A stretch of DNA of 64,000 nt from Alphaproteobacteria bacterium (GCA_016699305.1 CP064970.1:124001-188000), one strand, 5' to 3'. Shown: positions 44,101 through 52,695, numbered from the stretch's first letter. The notes: generated by a model from the sequence alone, not told the origin. A program made the numbers and translations.

Positions 44101-46419
44101 ATAAGAGAATATACTGTCATTTCCCTCAGTCCCATAGGATGAAACCGTGATGCGATTGTCACCTTTCATAGAATAGACCACACCATTCGCCAAACGTAAA
44201 TTATCTATATTTGTGATGCGTCTATCATTTATGGGAATAGTGGAAAATTCCACATACTGATTTTCTTTTAGAGCTATTTCTCCTAAATTAGCTACATGAA
44301 TCTTTAATGCATAACTATCAGAATATGAGGCATGATAATGATCAGTATATTCAAAATTTAAATTAGATAGAGTCACGCCAGTCGGCATAACTATCGTATC
44401 ATTACTGTTATAAAAATAGGGTGTGTTATTGACACGATATGTTGAATTATCATCATAGCGATCATAACCACTTGTATAAATATACGTATCATCCCCGCTT
44501 CCACCATAAACATCATCATCGCCATCTCCACCTTTAAAAGTATTATTTCCAGAGATGCCTAGAATATCGTAAGAACCTACGTCTCTTAGAACATCATTTC
44601 CGGCGCCGCCATCCAGTATATCGTTGCCTACGTCTCCATATAATTCATCTCTCCCCTCACCGCCGTATAACGTGTCATTACCTTCACCCCCATATAATGT
44701 ATCGCTTCCCGTCCCGCCGTATAATGTATCTTTGCCTAAACTTCCTGCCATCCAATCATCGTCTTCATCGCCATAAATAACATCATTGGCAGATCCCCCA
44801 ATGATATGGTCATATCCTGTATTGCCATGAAGCGTGGCATTTACCATCAGGCCGGATATACTGATAAGGTCATTCCCGCCCATGCCATTGACGCTGACAT
44901 TTTGCGTCCATGCACCCGATGACGAGTATATCGTGTCATTATAATTGGTGCCGTAAGAGATGGGGACGTACATATTGGTGTACACGCCGCCGGCATCTGT
45001 CCCATACCCATAGGTATGCTGCACAGGGGGAGGCGCAGGCTGATTCATGTGAATCAGATATGTGCCGCCTGCCGCGCTGGCCGTAGGCGTAATGGTAAAA
45101 TCCGTAAAAGCCCATCCCCCGGAAGACGGATAGATCCGAAAGCCAGGGTCCGATGAACCGCGCAGCACCACCAAAGCGCCGTCAAGGTCGTCGTCCAGCT
45201 CGCTGGGCACGACATAAATCATCTTGGTTGTCGTGTCGAAAATATAGGCGCGGTTTTTATTGGGCAGGAAAGGCAAAGGGGTGTCCTGCGCGCCGATGGC
45301 GATGGCCTGGATCGGCACGCGGATCATGCTGCCCACGGCCACAGAACAAACTCCCGCGTCCCAGTAAACGCCATCATCCTCGGTCACGCGATCATTCAGC
45401 CGCCCTAACAGATCGGCGCTATATCTCACACTGGCGGCGATAGAGGCCAGGGTTTCTCCCGGCTGCACCAGATGAAACCCCGTGCCCGGCACATTCACCG
45501 CGTCCCGCGCGCTGGCCAGCAGATTGGCGCGAATGGCTGTTAAGTCCGTCACCGCCGTACTGCCCGCCGGAAATGTTTTGATATGATTGGCGATATTCGC
45601 GGCCTCCTGCTTCAACGCCAAAGCCACAAACACCCCCGCCAGCGGATTGGCGGTAAAGTTGATGCTGGTTGCGTTATCGTCAGTTTCCACAGCTGTCACG
45701 CCCAGCGCTGCCGCCAGGTCACGGAGGCGGCGGCTTTCCAGGCCCTGTTTATAAACGCCCTCGGCTTTATTATTAAAGAACAGCACATCGGCCAGGAATG
45801 CGCCGATATTGCCTTGCTGAATATATTTTCCCTGCAAATCCCCATAAACCCCGTTATACTTTTCGCTGATCAACAACGCATGCAGGCCGTTATTCGCCAA
45901 TGTGTGGCCCTCATCACCGGCGTTCAGCTTCGGATCCGTGATCTTACTGATCAATTCAGGCTCGTATCGGCGCTTCATCGCGGCGTTCAGCAAGGCCAGG
46001 CCTTGAGCCTGCGTTAGGCCCTTGGGTGGCTGGTCCGTGACCGTCCCTGCATAATCATTCTTGAAAGCGGTATTGAGTGCCGCCAATGTCTTTTCGTCCC
46101 CAGACTTAATATAACTGACCAGCAATTCGCGCGTACTATACATTGTGCCGCCGACATCATTTGTCTTAGCATCACTGATGGCAATCCCCGCCGCCGTGAA
46201 ATCGGCAATAATCCCCGCACCCGTCTGCTTGCTGATGTCATAGCCATAGCCGATAGTGTAGTCCAGATTCCCCGGTTTCCCATACTTTCCTGCTGCGGGA
46301 AGGTTACTTCCTCCCAAATAAAGAGGCCTGTTCTCTCCCTCCTGGAGCATCTTGTTACGCACGGCCAGATAGGCGGCGTTATCAGCATAGTTTGGAAAAA
46401 GAACGGCGAATTTCGACAT
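41176..46419 (-). CDS. Giant RTX protein with N-terminal lysozyme-like and LysM domains
   Basis: 1747 residues from ATG at the complement of 46417-46419 (GGGAG upstream; a longer frame reaches 46530). Residues 15-240 resemble GH24 lysozymes: E27 aligns with the catalytic Glu, TIGYGYDI (55-62) with TIGIGHLL, and the C-terminal GLESRRLRDL with the conserved GLxxRR end. Residues 315-370 look like LysM (VQPGETLASIA...). From about 530 to 1640 are dozens of calcium-binding GGxGxDx(L/I/F)x repeats. The C-terminal 60 residues (AMAGFTPPVMG...) form a typical type I secretion signal. The exporter genes follow. I infer a secreted cell-wall hydrolase. Confidence 0.88.
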   Translation of the reverse strand: MSKFAVLFPNYADNAAYLAVRNKMLQEGENRPLYLGGSNLPAAGKYGKPGNLDYTIGYGYDISKQTGAGIIADFTAAGIAISDAKTNDVGGTMYSTRELLVSYIKSGDEKTLAALNTAFKNDYAGTVTDQPPKGLTQAQGLALLNAAMKRRYEPELISKITDPKLNAGDEGHTLANNGLHALLISEKYNGVYGDLQGKYIQQGNIGAFLADVLFFNNKAEGVYKQGLESRRLRDLAAALGVTAVETDDNATSINFTANPLAGVFVALALKQEAANIANHIKTFPAGSTAVTDLTAIRANLLASARDAVNVPGTGFHLVQPGETLASIAASVRYSADLLGRLNDRVTEDDGVYWDAGVCSVAVGSMIRVPIQAIAIGAQDTPLPFLPNKNRAYIFDTTTKMIYVVPSELDDDLDGALVVLRGSSDPGFRIYPSSGGWAFTDFTITPTASAAGGTYLIHMNQPAPPPVQHTYGYGTDAGGVYTNMYVPISYGTNYNDTIYSSSGAWTQNVSVNGMGGNDLISISGLMVNATLHGNTGYDHIIGGSANDVIYGDEDDDWMAGSLGKDTLYGGTGSDTLYGGEGNDTLYGGEGRDELYGDVGNDILDGGAGNDVLRDVGSYDILGISGNNTFKGGDGDDDVYGGSGDDTYIYTSGYDRYDDNSTYRVNNTPYFYNSNDTIVMPTGVTLSNLNFEYTDHYHASYSDSYALKIHVANLGEIALKENQYVEFSTIPINDRRITNIDNLRLANGVVYSMKGDNRITVSSYGTEGNDSIFSYGHDFTWTSPTFKMALYGYGGDDSLYGGMSDDKLDGGIGTDVLEGGVGNDIYVASSGYDRIYEEGNDLQDVLLAPAGITAAQVSYYHDGNQNLAIVIAGLDLITVMGQFYHAVSNRLDYIKLSNGQMISLAGLSMKTFGTDWDDNITGIVGAATDDVIDAGEGNDSVLGGAGNDKILGGDGDDTLNGEDGADQLNGDAGNDWIFGGVGNDKAWGGDGDDRLFGEDGDDQLYGNAGDDMISGDNGNDQLYGNAGDDMISGDNGNDQLFGDAGDDNLEGKAGNDKAWGGDGNDSISGGDGDDQLNGEAGNDGISGGNGNDTCWGSDGNDGVSGGEGNDNAWGGDGDDKLYGQDGDDQLNGDAGLDLIQGGTGNDKAWGGLGDDKLYGQDGDDQLNGDAGVDLIQGGTGNDKAWGGDGDDTLSGEDGADQLNGDAGLDLIQGGTGNDKAWGGTGDDKLYGEDGDDQLNGDAGVDLIQGGIGNDSAWGGDGDDTLYGEDGDDQLNGDAGVDLIQGGTGNDKAWGGLGDDKLYGQDGDDQLNGDAGVDLIQGGTGNDKAWGGDGDDTLYGEDGADQLNGDAGNDAIRGGAGLDHIWGGAGNDRIYGEGDADALYGGAGDDQIQGNDGNDQLYGEAGSDVLYGGLGDDKYVFAAGYGHDVLDDASGGGAGTDTLLIQGLADTDALRFSVTGATNDVLIKLNAADDVLLKYQYSAYRPIDWLQFDDGSYAGLYAYDSWVWGGNYGTNITLGTATTNTAADIYWGDAEAETIRTYGGNDQIFGNGGNDKLVGGEGDDMLAGGSGNDEMWAENGNDRLFGGTGADVLRGGAGNDIISGGAGNDIMVGNADNDQLTGGSGNDTYNFAAGDGSDILTENDATTGNVDVLSFLSGANSDQIWFRHVGNNLEVSLIGTADKVTVSNWYSGKAYHVEQIKSSNAKTLLDSQVENLVSAMAGFTPPVMGQTTLPGNYQAALASVIAANWA
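42433..43088. repeat. Six 108-bp tandem repeats within RTX gene
   Basis: GCCGCCCC-type unit starts occur at 42433, 42541, 42649, 42757, 42865 and 42973, with the next unit beginning at 43081, each coding 36 residues (four RTX nonamers). Units are nearly identical, with exchanges such as KLYGQ/TLYGE, showing recent expansion. Confidence 0.9.
43307..43414. repeat. Two identical 54-bp repeats within RTX gene
   Basis: Units 43307-43360 and 43361-43414 are identical and a partial third follows, each coding 18 residues (two RTX nonamers, DQLYGNAGDDMISGDNGN). A separate recent expansion. Confidence 0.88.
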
Positions 46420-47631
46420 GTTGGTTACTCCCGACTTGTGTGGATCAGTGGTGGCCTGGTGCGAATTTGATTTTATGCGTGATGCTGGATTCGATGTAAC
46501 ACAAGTCATCACCGGGTGGTCGTGCCGCATCGGCCACGACCATCAGGTCATGCGGGGTAGTGCTCATCAATATAAGGTAATATTTGCCGTGAATATTCGC
46601 AAAATGGGCAAGACTCGGCCCCCGATCAAAATTACTCCATGGCATTTCATCCTTCTGCAATTCAGCAGAAATCTTAGGAAATACCAGCTTACCTTGATAC
46701 CCCAAGAGACTCCTTATACCATTGACGGCAACCCTTACCGATTTTTCCATCATTTACCTCTTCATATGGCAGGTATGATTTGTAATAAGACCAGTCTTCC
46801 ATTTTCAGTTTATCTGCAGGAATATCCCACTCCAAAAGCATGAATGGTGGCTGGATTACAGAGCGATACTTATCCGACGGATTCGTATGGATCGTCACCA
46901 ACCGATCCACGCCGTCATTCTTATAGGGCAGGATTTGCCAGTATTCCAAAGGTGCATCACCAATTGCAAAGCGACTGCCGTTATCGCCAGATGTCCCGCC
47001 TTGAATAAAATTCCACTGGGTGAAGATGGGATCGCTGAACAGCGGGTTTTGGGAACGATAGAAATCGTGATGCCCCCAGCGGAGGTTTTCGATCTTATCC
47101 GGTCGCGGCATCGGATGCGTGACTCGCCGGATGGCTTCCTTAGGATCCATACGCAGCGTGTCGTTCAGCGTCTTCACGATCACCTTGCACACCGGATCGC
47201 CATCATAGACCAGCTTATAGGTGCGGCGTGGCCGCAGCCCCCAGCCGCCCAGGCAGTCGGGCGCGTAGCAGCCCAGTTTGTCGCAGGCCTGTGCTGGCAC
47301 GGTGCTTCTTGCTCGCCCGCACGCGCCACCCCATGAGACTTTGGGCACGCCTTCTTCAGCATCGGCCTGCGCCGCACCGCTGGGCGGCGTTTGCGCATAC
47401 ACCGCGCTTGGCATCATGCCCATCAAGGCCGATCCCAAAAGAAAGACGGAGAGGACAGAGCGCGAAGCGGAAAAGGTCATCAAATCACCTCGAAGTTAAG
47501 CGGCCAGCGCAGTTGCAAATATGTTTCTTGTCCTTACACGCCCGGATATAGCGCATCCGCGCGTGCCGTGCAATGGAAATAATGTCGATTTATTACATAC
47601 CCTTGGTTGGTTAATGCGCCGATCGCGCGTG
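46136..47631. repeat. Tandem duplication unit 1 (~1.5 kb)
   Basis: Holds the RTX 5' end, the frameshifted secreted-protein copy and a 160-nt junction segment. It repeats at 47632-49126 with an offset of 1495-1496 nt; the extra nucleotide in this unit explains the one-base difference. Units meet at TCGCGCGT(A/G)CTATAC (46127-46141, 47623-47637, 49118-49132). Confidence 0.85.
46445..47480 (-). pseudogene. Frameshifted copy of the exported protein upstream of the RTX gene
   Basis: Begins like the intact copy (MTFSASRSVLSVFLLG signal peptide) and follows it for about 245 residues, then an extra A at 46730-46731 (GGCAACCC against GGCACCC in the intact copy) shifts the frame. Reading stops after IGKGCRQWYKESLGVSR (46689), while the remaining ~100 codons stay open in the other frame to 46445. 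A truncated exported protein of 263 residues could still be made. Internal differences from the intact copy cluster in two short segments. Confidence 0.8.
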
Positions 47632-47915
47632 CTATACAGCACACCGCCAACATTGTTTGTCTTGGCATCGCTGATGGCGATCCCCGCCGCCGTAAAATCG
47701 GCAATAATTCCTGCACCCGTCTGCTTGCTGATGTCATAGCCATAGCCGATAGTGTAGTCCAGATTCCCCGGTTTCCCATACTTTCCTGCTGCGGGAAGGT
47801 TACTTCCTCCCAAATAAAGAGGCCTGTTCTCTCCCTCCTGGAGCATCTTGTTACGCACGGCCAGATAGGCGGCGTTATCAGCATAGTTTGGAAAAAGAAC
47901 GGCGAATTTCGACAT
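47496..47915 (-). pseudogene. Truncated duplicate of RTX N-terminus with substituted tail
   Basis: 139 residues. The start MSKFAVLFPNYADN and roughly the first 93 residues match the full RTX protein almost exactly (NNVGGVLYSTR in place of NDVGGTMYSTR). It then jumps at the shared TATAGCACGCGCGA junction to a tail DRRINQPRVCNKS... that also ends the 48991 fragment. It covers only the first part of the lysozyme-like region and has no RTX repeats or secretion signal. Confidence 0.8.
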
Positions 47916-49126
47916 GTTGGTTACTCCCGACTTGTGTGGATCAGTGGTGGCCTGGTGCGAATTTGATTTTATGCGTGATGCTGGATTCGATGTAACACAA
48001 GTCATCACCGGGTGGTCGTGCCGCATCGGCCACGACCATCAGGTCATGCGGGGTAGTGCTCATCAATATAAGGTAATATTTGCCGTGAATATTCGCAAAA
48101 TGGGCAAGACTCGGCCCCCGATCAAAATTACTCCATGGCATTTCATCCTTCTGCAATTCAGCAGAAATCTTAGGAAATACCAGCTTACCTTGATACCCCA
48201 AGAGACTCCTTATACCATTGACGGCACCCTTACCGATTTTTCCATCATTTACCTCTTCATATGGCAGGTATGATTTGTAATAAGACCAGTCTTCCATTTT
48301 CAGTTTATCTGCAGGAATATCCCACTCCAAAAGCATGAATGGTGGCTGGATTACAGAGCGATACTTATCCGACGGATTCGTATGGATCGTCACCAACTGA
48401 TCCACGCCGTCATTTTTATAGGGCAGGATTTGCCAGTATTCAAAGGCCGTATCGCCGATCGAAAAACGGCTTCCATTCTCACCATGAATCCCGCCCTGTA
48501 TTAAATTCCACTGGGTAAAGATGGGATCGCTGAACAGCGGGTTTTGTGAGCGATAGAAATCCACACCCCTCCATCTGAGTTTTTCGATCTTGTCCGGGCG
48601 CGGCGTCGGATGCGTCACGCGCTTGATGGCTTCTTTGGGGTCCATACGCAGCGTGTCGTTCAGCGTCTTCACGATCACCTTGCACACCGGATCGCCGTCA
48701 TAGACCAGTTTATAGGTACGGCGTGGCCGCAGCCCCCAGCCGCCCAGGCAGTCGGGCGCGTAGCAGCCCAGTTTGTCGCAGGCCGTGGCGGGAACGGCTT
48801 TTCTTCCCTGATCGCACGCGCCGCCCCATGAGACTTTGGGAATGCCCTCTTCATCATCGGCCTGCGCCGCACCGCTGGGCGGCGTTTGCGCATACACCGC
48901 GCTTGGCATCATGCCCATCAAGGCCGATCCCAAAAGAAAGACGGAGAGGACAGAGCGCGAAGCGGAAAAGGTCATCAAATCACCTCGAAGTTAAGCGGCC
49001 AGCGCAGTTGCAAATATGTTTCTTGTCCTTACACGCCCGGATATAGCGCATCCGCGCGTGCCGTGCAATGGAAATAATGTCGATTTATTACATACCCTTG
49101 GTTGGTTAATGCGCCGATCGCGCGTG
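47632..49126. repeat. Tandem duplication unit 2 (~1.5 kb)
   Basis: Holds a truncated RTX 5' end, the intact secreted-protein gene and an identical junction segment. The RTX start region and junction are nearly identical to unit 1, but the middle of the secreted-protein gene has diverged. Confidence 0.85.
47941..48975 (-). CDS. Exported Cys-containing protein, candidate immunity partner of RTX lysozyme
   Basis: 344 residues; ATG at the complement of 48973-48975 with GAGGTGA upstream. The signal peptide cleaves near SAVYA/Q. The mature part has Cys at GGACD, TACDKLGCYAPDC, DPVCKV and DDLCYI, likely disulfides, and no membrane helix, so it should be periplasmic. I recognise no family. It lies directly upstream of an RTX start in both duplication units. 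Its periplasmic location beside a gene for a secreted wall hydrolase suggests it may inhibit that hydrolase. This is inference; it could also be a secretion co-factor. Confidence 0.72.
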   Translation of the reverse strand: MTFSASRSVLSVFLLGSALMGMMPSAVYAQTPPSGAAQADDEEGIPKVSWGGACDQGRKAVPATACDKLGCYAPDCLGGWGLRPRRTYKLVYDGDPVCKVIVKTLNDTLRMDPKEAIKRVTHPTPRPDKIEKLRWRGVDFYRSQNPLFSDPIFTQWNLIQGGIHGENGSRFSIGDTAFEYWQILPYKNDGVDQLVTIHTNPSDKYRSVIQPPFMLLEWDIPADKLKMEDWSYYKSYLPYEEVNDGKIGKGAVNGIRSLLGYQGKLVFPKISAELQKDEMPWSNFDRGPSLAHFANIHGKYYLILMSTTPHDLMVVADAARPPGDDLCYIESSITHKIKFAPGHH

Positions 49127-49530
49127 CTATACAGCGCCGCCAGTTTGGCAAAACCGTCAACCGAGGCGCTGCCCAGCAGCTCGTTGCCATTGTCGATCAG
49201 CCCATTGCCGTTCAAGTCTCGGCACAGCAACCCATCGCCACCCGTCACCCAGGCCAGGTTCTCGGCCATGCCGTCATTGTCCAGGTCAAAATAGACGCGC
49301 GGGCGCGATTGGTCTAAGGCCGATACCTCGACCCCGTCTCCGTCCAAGTCCAACACCAACGGCGACACATTCCGCTGCGGCGCGATCTGTTGACGAATCT
49401 TCTCCAGCCAGGGGGGAACCGGATCGGCTGCACGAGATTCTCTGGCACTGGGGCTGTAGCAATCCGTCACAAAATGTGAAGGGCCAGGTCCTTGCGCAAT
49501 CAAGGTTGTTGCCGATACCGTCCGGTGCAT
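48991..49530 (-). pseudogene. Fragment of a second RTX-type gene (LDLDGDG segment)
   Basis: Contains VSPLVLDLDGDGVEV, FDLDNDGMAENLAWV and DLNGNGLIDNGNELLG, a segment typical of large RTX proteins with calcium-binding DxDxDG loops. It then joins at the same YSTRDRR junction to the tail shared with 47496. Its 5' part runs into the glmS upstream region and has no ribosome site, so it is a remnant of another RTX gene cut by the duplication events. Confidence 0.75.
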
Positions 49531-49556
49531 CAGGAATACCGGAAAGGATCGAGCCT

Positions 49557-51377
49557 ATGTGCGGCATTGTCGGTGTGGTGGGATGTGAGCAAGCGGTGCC
49601 TTTGTTGATCGAGGGCCTTAGTCGTCTGGAATATCGCGGCTATGACAGCGCGGGCGTGGCCACATTGGTGGACGGCGTGATCGAGCGTCGTCGCCAGCAA
49701 GGCAAATTGGAAGGCCTGCGCGGCAAGCTGCAATCGGAGCCTTTGTCTGGGCGCGTGGGGATAGGTCACACGCGCTGGGCCACGCATGGCCGCCCGAACG
49801 AGACGAACGCGCATCCGCACGCCACCGACGAGGTGGCCGTGGTGCATAACGGGATCATCGAAAACCACCGCGCCTTGCGCCTCGAGCTGGAAGCCCAAGG
49901 CTGTGTGTTTAGCAGCGAGACGGATACCGAAGTCGTCGCCCATCTGGTCAGCCACGAACTGCGCCAAGGCAAGACTCCCGCCCAGGCCGTCGCCGCCAGC
50001 TTGAAACGCCTGGAAGGCGCCTTTGCGCTGGGGATGATCTTTGCCGGGCACGAAGACCTGTTGATCGCGGCGCGGCGCGGCAGTCCCTTGGCGGTGGGCG
50101 TTGGGCCTGGACAGCAGGTCGCCATCGGTTCGGACGCCTTGGCCTTGGCCCCCATCAGCGACAATGTAATTTATCTAGAGGAAGGCGATTGGGCGCAACT
50201 GACCCCCGGACATGTCGAGATCTACGACTCCCATGACGCGCCGGCGCATCGCGCGATGCAGCCAGGCCAGCTTTCCGGCGCGATGACCGGCAAGGGGTCC
50301 TATCGTCATTTTATGAGCAAAGAGATCGCCGAGCAGCCCGTCGTGATCGGCAACACGTTGTGCAGCTTGCTTGATGAAGCGCAGCGTAAAGTGGCGACGC
50401 CAGGAATCGCGATAGACTGGGACAAAATCACGCGCCTGACCGTCACAGCATGCGGTACCGCCTATTACGCCGGGCTTGTGGCCAAATATTGGTTCGAACG
50501 TTTGGCCGGAATGCCGGTCGAGGTGGATATCGCATCGGAATACCGCTATCGCGGCGGGCCGGTCGATCCGGCGGGTCTGTGCGTGGTGATCTCGCAATCG
50601 GGCGAGACGGCGGACACTTTGGCGGCCTTGCGACATGTGCGTCAAAAGGGCCAAAAAGTCCTGGCCGTCGTGAACGTCCCACACAGTTCCATCGCGCGTG
50701 AAGCGGATTATGTGATTCCGACTCTGGCTGGTCCCGAGATCGGCGTGGCTTCGACCAAGGCCTTTACCACGCAATTGGCCGTGTTGGCGTGCTTGGCGAT
50801 CCAGGCCGGCGTGGCGCGCGGCGCGCTTACGCCCGATGCGGCGGCGGACCTGGTCCAGGCATTGACCGAGGTGCCTGCCCAGATCAACGAGATTCTACAC
50901 CGGGAAGCCCAGTTGCAACATATGGCCAAGGAATTCGTCGATGCGCGCCATGCCCTCTATCTGGGGCGCGGCAGCACTTTCCCCCTGGCCCTGGAAGGCG
51001 CGCTGAAGCTGAAGGAGATATCCTATATCCATGCCGAGGGGTATCCGTCGGGCGAGTTGAAACACGGCCCCATCGCCCTGATTGACGACAGCATGCCCGT
51101 GATCGTGCTGGCCCCGCATGACGAGTTATTCGAAAAGACGGTCTCGAACTTGCAGGAGGTCCGCGCGCGCGGGGGCCGCAGTTATGTGTTCAGCGACGCG
51201 GCGGGCCTTTCGCATATCGACACCACCGCCGGTTTCGAGATGCCGACCTGTCATCCCTTGACCGCGCCGATTCTCTACGCCATCCCCATGCAGCTTTTGG
51301 CCTATCACACCGCCATCGCCAAAGGCACCGATGTCGATCAGCCCCGCAATCTGGCCAAAAGCGTGACGGTGGAGTAG
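49557..51377 (+). CDS. glmS: Glucosamine-6-phosphate synthase (isomerizing)
   Basis: 606 residues from ATG 49557 (in-frame upstream codons from 49476 rejected: the catalytic Cys must follow Met). MCGIVGVVG gives the N-terminal nucleophile Cys of the glutaminase domain, with GHTRWATHG and HNGIIENH motifs. Two SIS isomerase domains follow (SQSGETADTLAAL, EIGVASTKAFTTQ), and it ends DQPRNLAKSVTVE. It makes GlcN-6-P from fructose-6-P and glutamine for peptidoglycan and lipid A. AAGGA lies upstream. It is divergent from the RTX fragments. Confidence 0.96.
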   Translation: MCGIVGVVGCEQAVPLLIEGLSRLEYRGYDSAGVATLVDGVIERRRQQGKLEGLRGKLQSEPLSGRVGIGHTRWATHGRPNETNAHPHATDEVAVVHNGIIENHRALRLELEAQGCVFSSETDTEVVAHLVSHELRQGKTPAQAVAASLKRLEGAFALGMIFAGHEDLLIAARRGSPLAVGVGPGQQVAIGSDALALAPISDNVIYLEEGDWAQLTPGHVEIYDSHDAPAHRAMQPGQLSGAMTGKGSYRHFMSKEIAEQPVVIGNTLCSLLDEAQRKVATPGIAIDWDKITRLTVTACGTAYYAGLVAKYWFERLAGMPVEVDIASEYRYRGGPVDPAGLCVVISQSGETADTLAALRHVRQKGQKVLAVVNVPHSSIAREADYVIPTLAGPEIGVASTKAFTTQLAVLACLAIQAGVARGALTPDAAADLVQALTEVPAQINEILHREAQLQHMAKEFVDARHALYLGRGSTFPLALEGALKLKEISYIHAEGYPSGELKHGPIALIDDSMPVIVLAPHDELFEKTVSNLQEVRARGGRSYVFSDAAGLSHIDTTAGFEMPTCHPLTAPILYAIPMQLLAYHTAIAKGTDVDQPRNLAKSVTVE

Positions 51378-51491
51378 GTGATCGCCCCTAACAACTGACT
51401 TCTTTAGGAGGGATCCAGGCGATTAATATGTGGCTAGGGGGATGGCACGATGCTAGGATGCAAATAGACCAGACATGATAGGTCAAAGCCG

Positions 51492-52133
51492 ATGCGTCAG
51501 GATATGCCCGCACTATTCTTAGACCGTGACGGTGTCATTAACACCGATACAGGCTGTGCGACGGATCGTCACAATTTCTCGTTGATGCCAGGTGTGGCCC
51601 CTGTACTGCGGCATATTCAGGGGATGGGGTGGCGGCTGGTGGTGGTGACCAACCAGTCCTGGATCGGCCACGGCCATCTATCGTTGCAGGACTATCGTGA
51701 TGTCACCGATCACATGCGTAGTTTGCTGTCGGCGGAAGATGTCGTCTTGGACGATGTTCTGCACGCTCCCTATCATCCCCATGCTCAAATTGAAGCCTTT
51801 CGATGTGAGAGTTTCTGGCGCAAACCGGCCCCGGGTATGATCTTGGATGCCGCCCAAAGTCTGCGCATTGATCTATCACGTAGCGCCATGGTCGGTGACC
51901 GAGCCCGTGATGTGCAATCGGCACGTCAGGCAGGATTGGCGATGTCCATCTTCATAGCTTCGCCTTTGCCTGAGACGGGCATGCCCGATCCTGATGGACC
52001 GAGCTATGCCGATCATGTGATTGAGCATGTGCGCGAACTGCCGGTGCTGTTGCGCAAAGCCAGCATACCTTCCTTGTTGGGTTATATGAACGCAAAAGGT
52101 GTAGGGCAGCGTTTGCCGGGGCTTCCTATTTAG
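51492..52133 (+). CDS. HAD phosphatase, GmhB (heptose bisphosphate phosphatase)-like
   Basis: 213 residues with HAD motifs: FLDRDGVIN (D11, D13), VVTNQS, the Lys in WRKPAPGM and MVGDRARDV. It is closest in style to D-glycero-D-manno-heptose-1,7-bisphosphate 7-phosphatase, which makes LPS heptose precursors. The family's zinc loop (CxH...CxC) is degraded: APYHPHA and RCESFWRKP retain one Cys and some His, so the substrate may differ (histidinol-P-type or other). The last ~40 residues extend beyond the usual end. The stop overlaps the convergent DUF2155 gene by 8 nt. Confidence 0.8.
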   Translation: MRQDMPALFLDRDGVINTDTGCATDRHNFSLMPGVAPVLRHIQGMGWRLVVVTNQSWIGHGHLSLQDYRDVTDHMRSLLSAEDVVLDDVLHAPYHPHAQIEAFRCESFWRKPAPGMILDAAQSLRIDLSRSAMVGDRARDVQSARQAGLAMSIFIASPLPETGMPDPDGPSYADHVIEHVRELPVLLRKASIPSLLGYMNAKGVGQRLPGLPI

Positions 52134-52695
52134 CCGACTGGCAATCTAATAGCCATAAGTCATACACAGGATGTTCCAGGCCGGATAAAGAAGGACTGGA
52201 GGCATACATCCAGCCGCGAAACAGCACAACAGGCTGGGTACCTTGGCGCGATTCGTTGATCTCCAGATAGGCTGCGGCCTCGGGCTTTTCCTCGGGCGGC
52301 GTTTTGGCGCAAGCGCGTACGGTTACATCGAGTGTGCCAAAATGCATGGGTACGCCCACCGGTGCCAGAAAGCGTTCGGCCTTAGCTGCCACCTTGTCCA
52401 GTCCGCGCAGCACAGCGACGGGATAATATTCCATTGGGACCGGGGGTGGCTTTGATGTCTCTGATGAAGACGATACGGCCAGAGGCGGCTCGGTCGCAGC
52501 CTCTGGCTGTTCGTCAATATTCGCGCCGTCCTGATCATTTGAGTTCTGATCCGGTAAGAACGATTCATTGGGTGGCACAGAAGTATCCGCCGCATAGGCA
52601 AGGCATGGCATTCCAGCCAAGACATACAAAGCCAATATCAAACCGAGAATCCTTACTCGGCTTCCTCTTAAATGCGTGGCCATCTCGGGCGGCAT
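52126..52695 (-). CDS. DUF2155 exported protein
   Basis: 189 residues: signal peptide (ILGLILALYVLAGMPCLAYA), an acidic disordered linker, then the DUF2155 domain (about 85-186) with VLRGLDKVAAKAERF, FGTLDVTVRAC, GWMYASSPSLSGLEHPVYDLW and a final Cys. It is a conserved alphaproteobacterial family of unknown role, commonly next to NDUFA12 and MlaD genes. The conserved pair of Cys (AC and LLDC) probably forms a disulfide. It starts 12 nt after the MlaD stop. Confidence 0.92.
   Translation of the reverse strand: MPPEMATHLRGSRVRILGLILALYVLAGMPCLAYAADTSVPPNESFLPDQNSNDQDGANIDEQPEAATEPPLAVSSSSETSKPPPVPMEYYPVAVLRGLDKVAAKAERFLAPVGVPMHFGTLDVTVRACAKTPPEEKPEAAAYLEINESRQGTQPVVLFRGWMYASSPSLSGLEHPVYDLWLLDCQSAK

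Noticed and set aside
52323..52625. 100-codon minus-strand frame inside the DUF2155 gene
   Set aside because: Overlaps the well-supported DUF2155 frame on the same strand and shows no domain.
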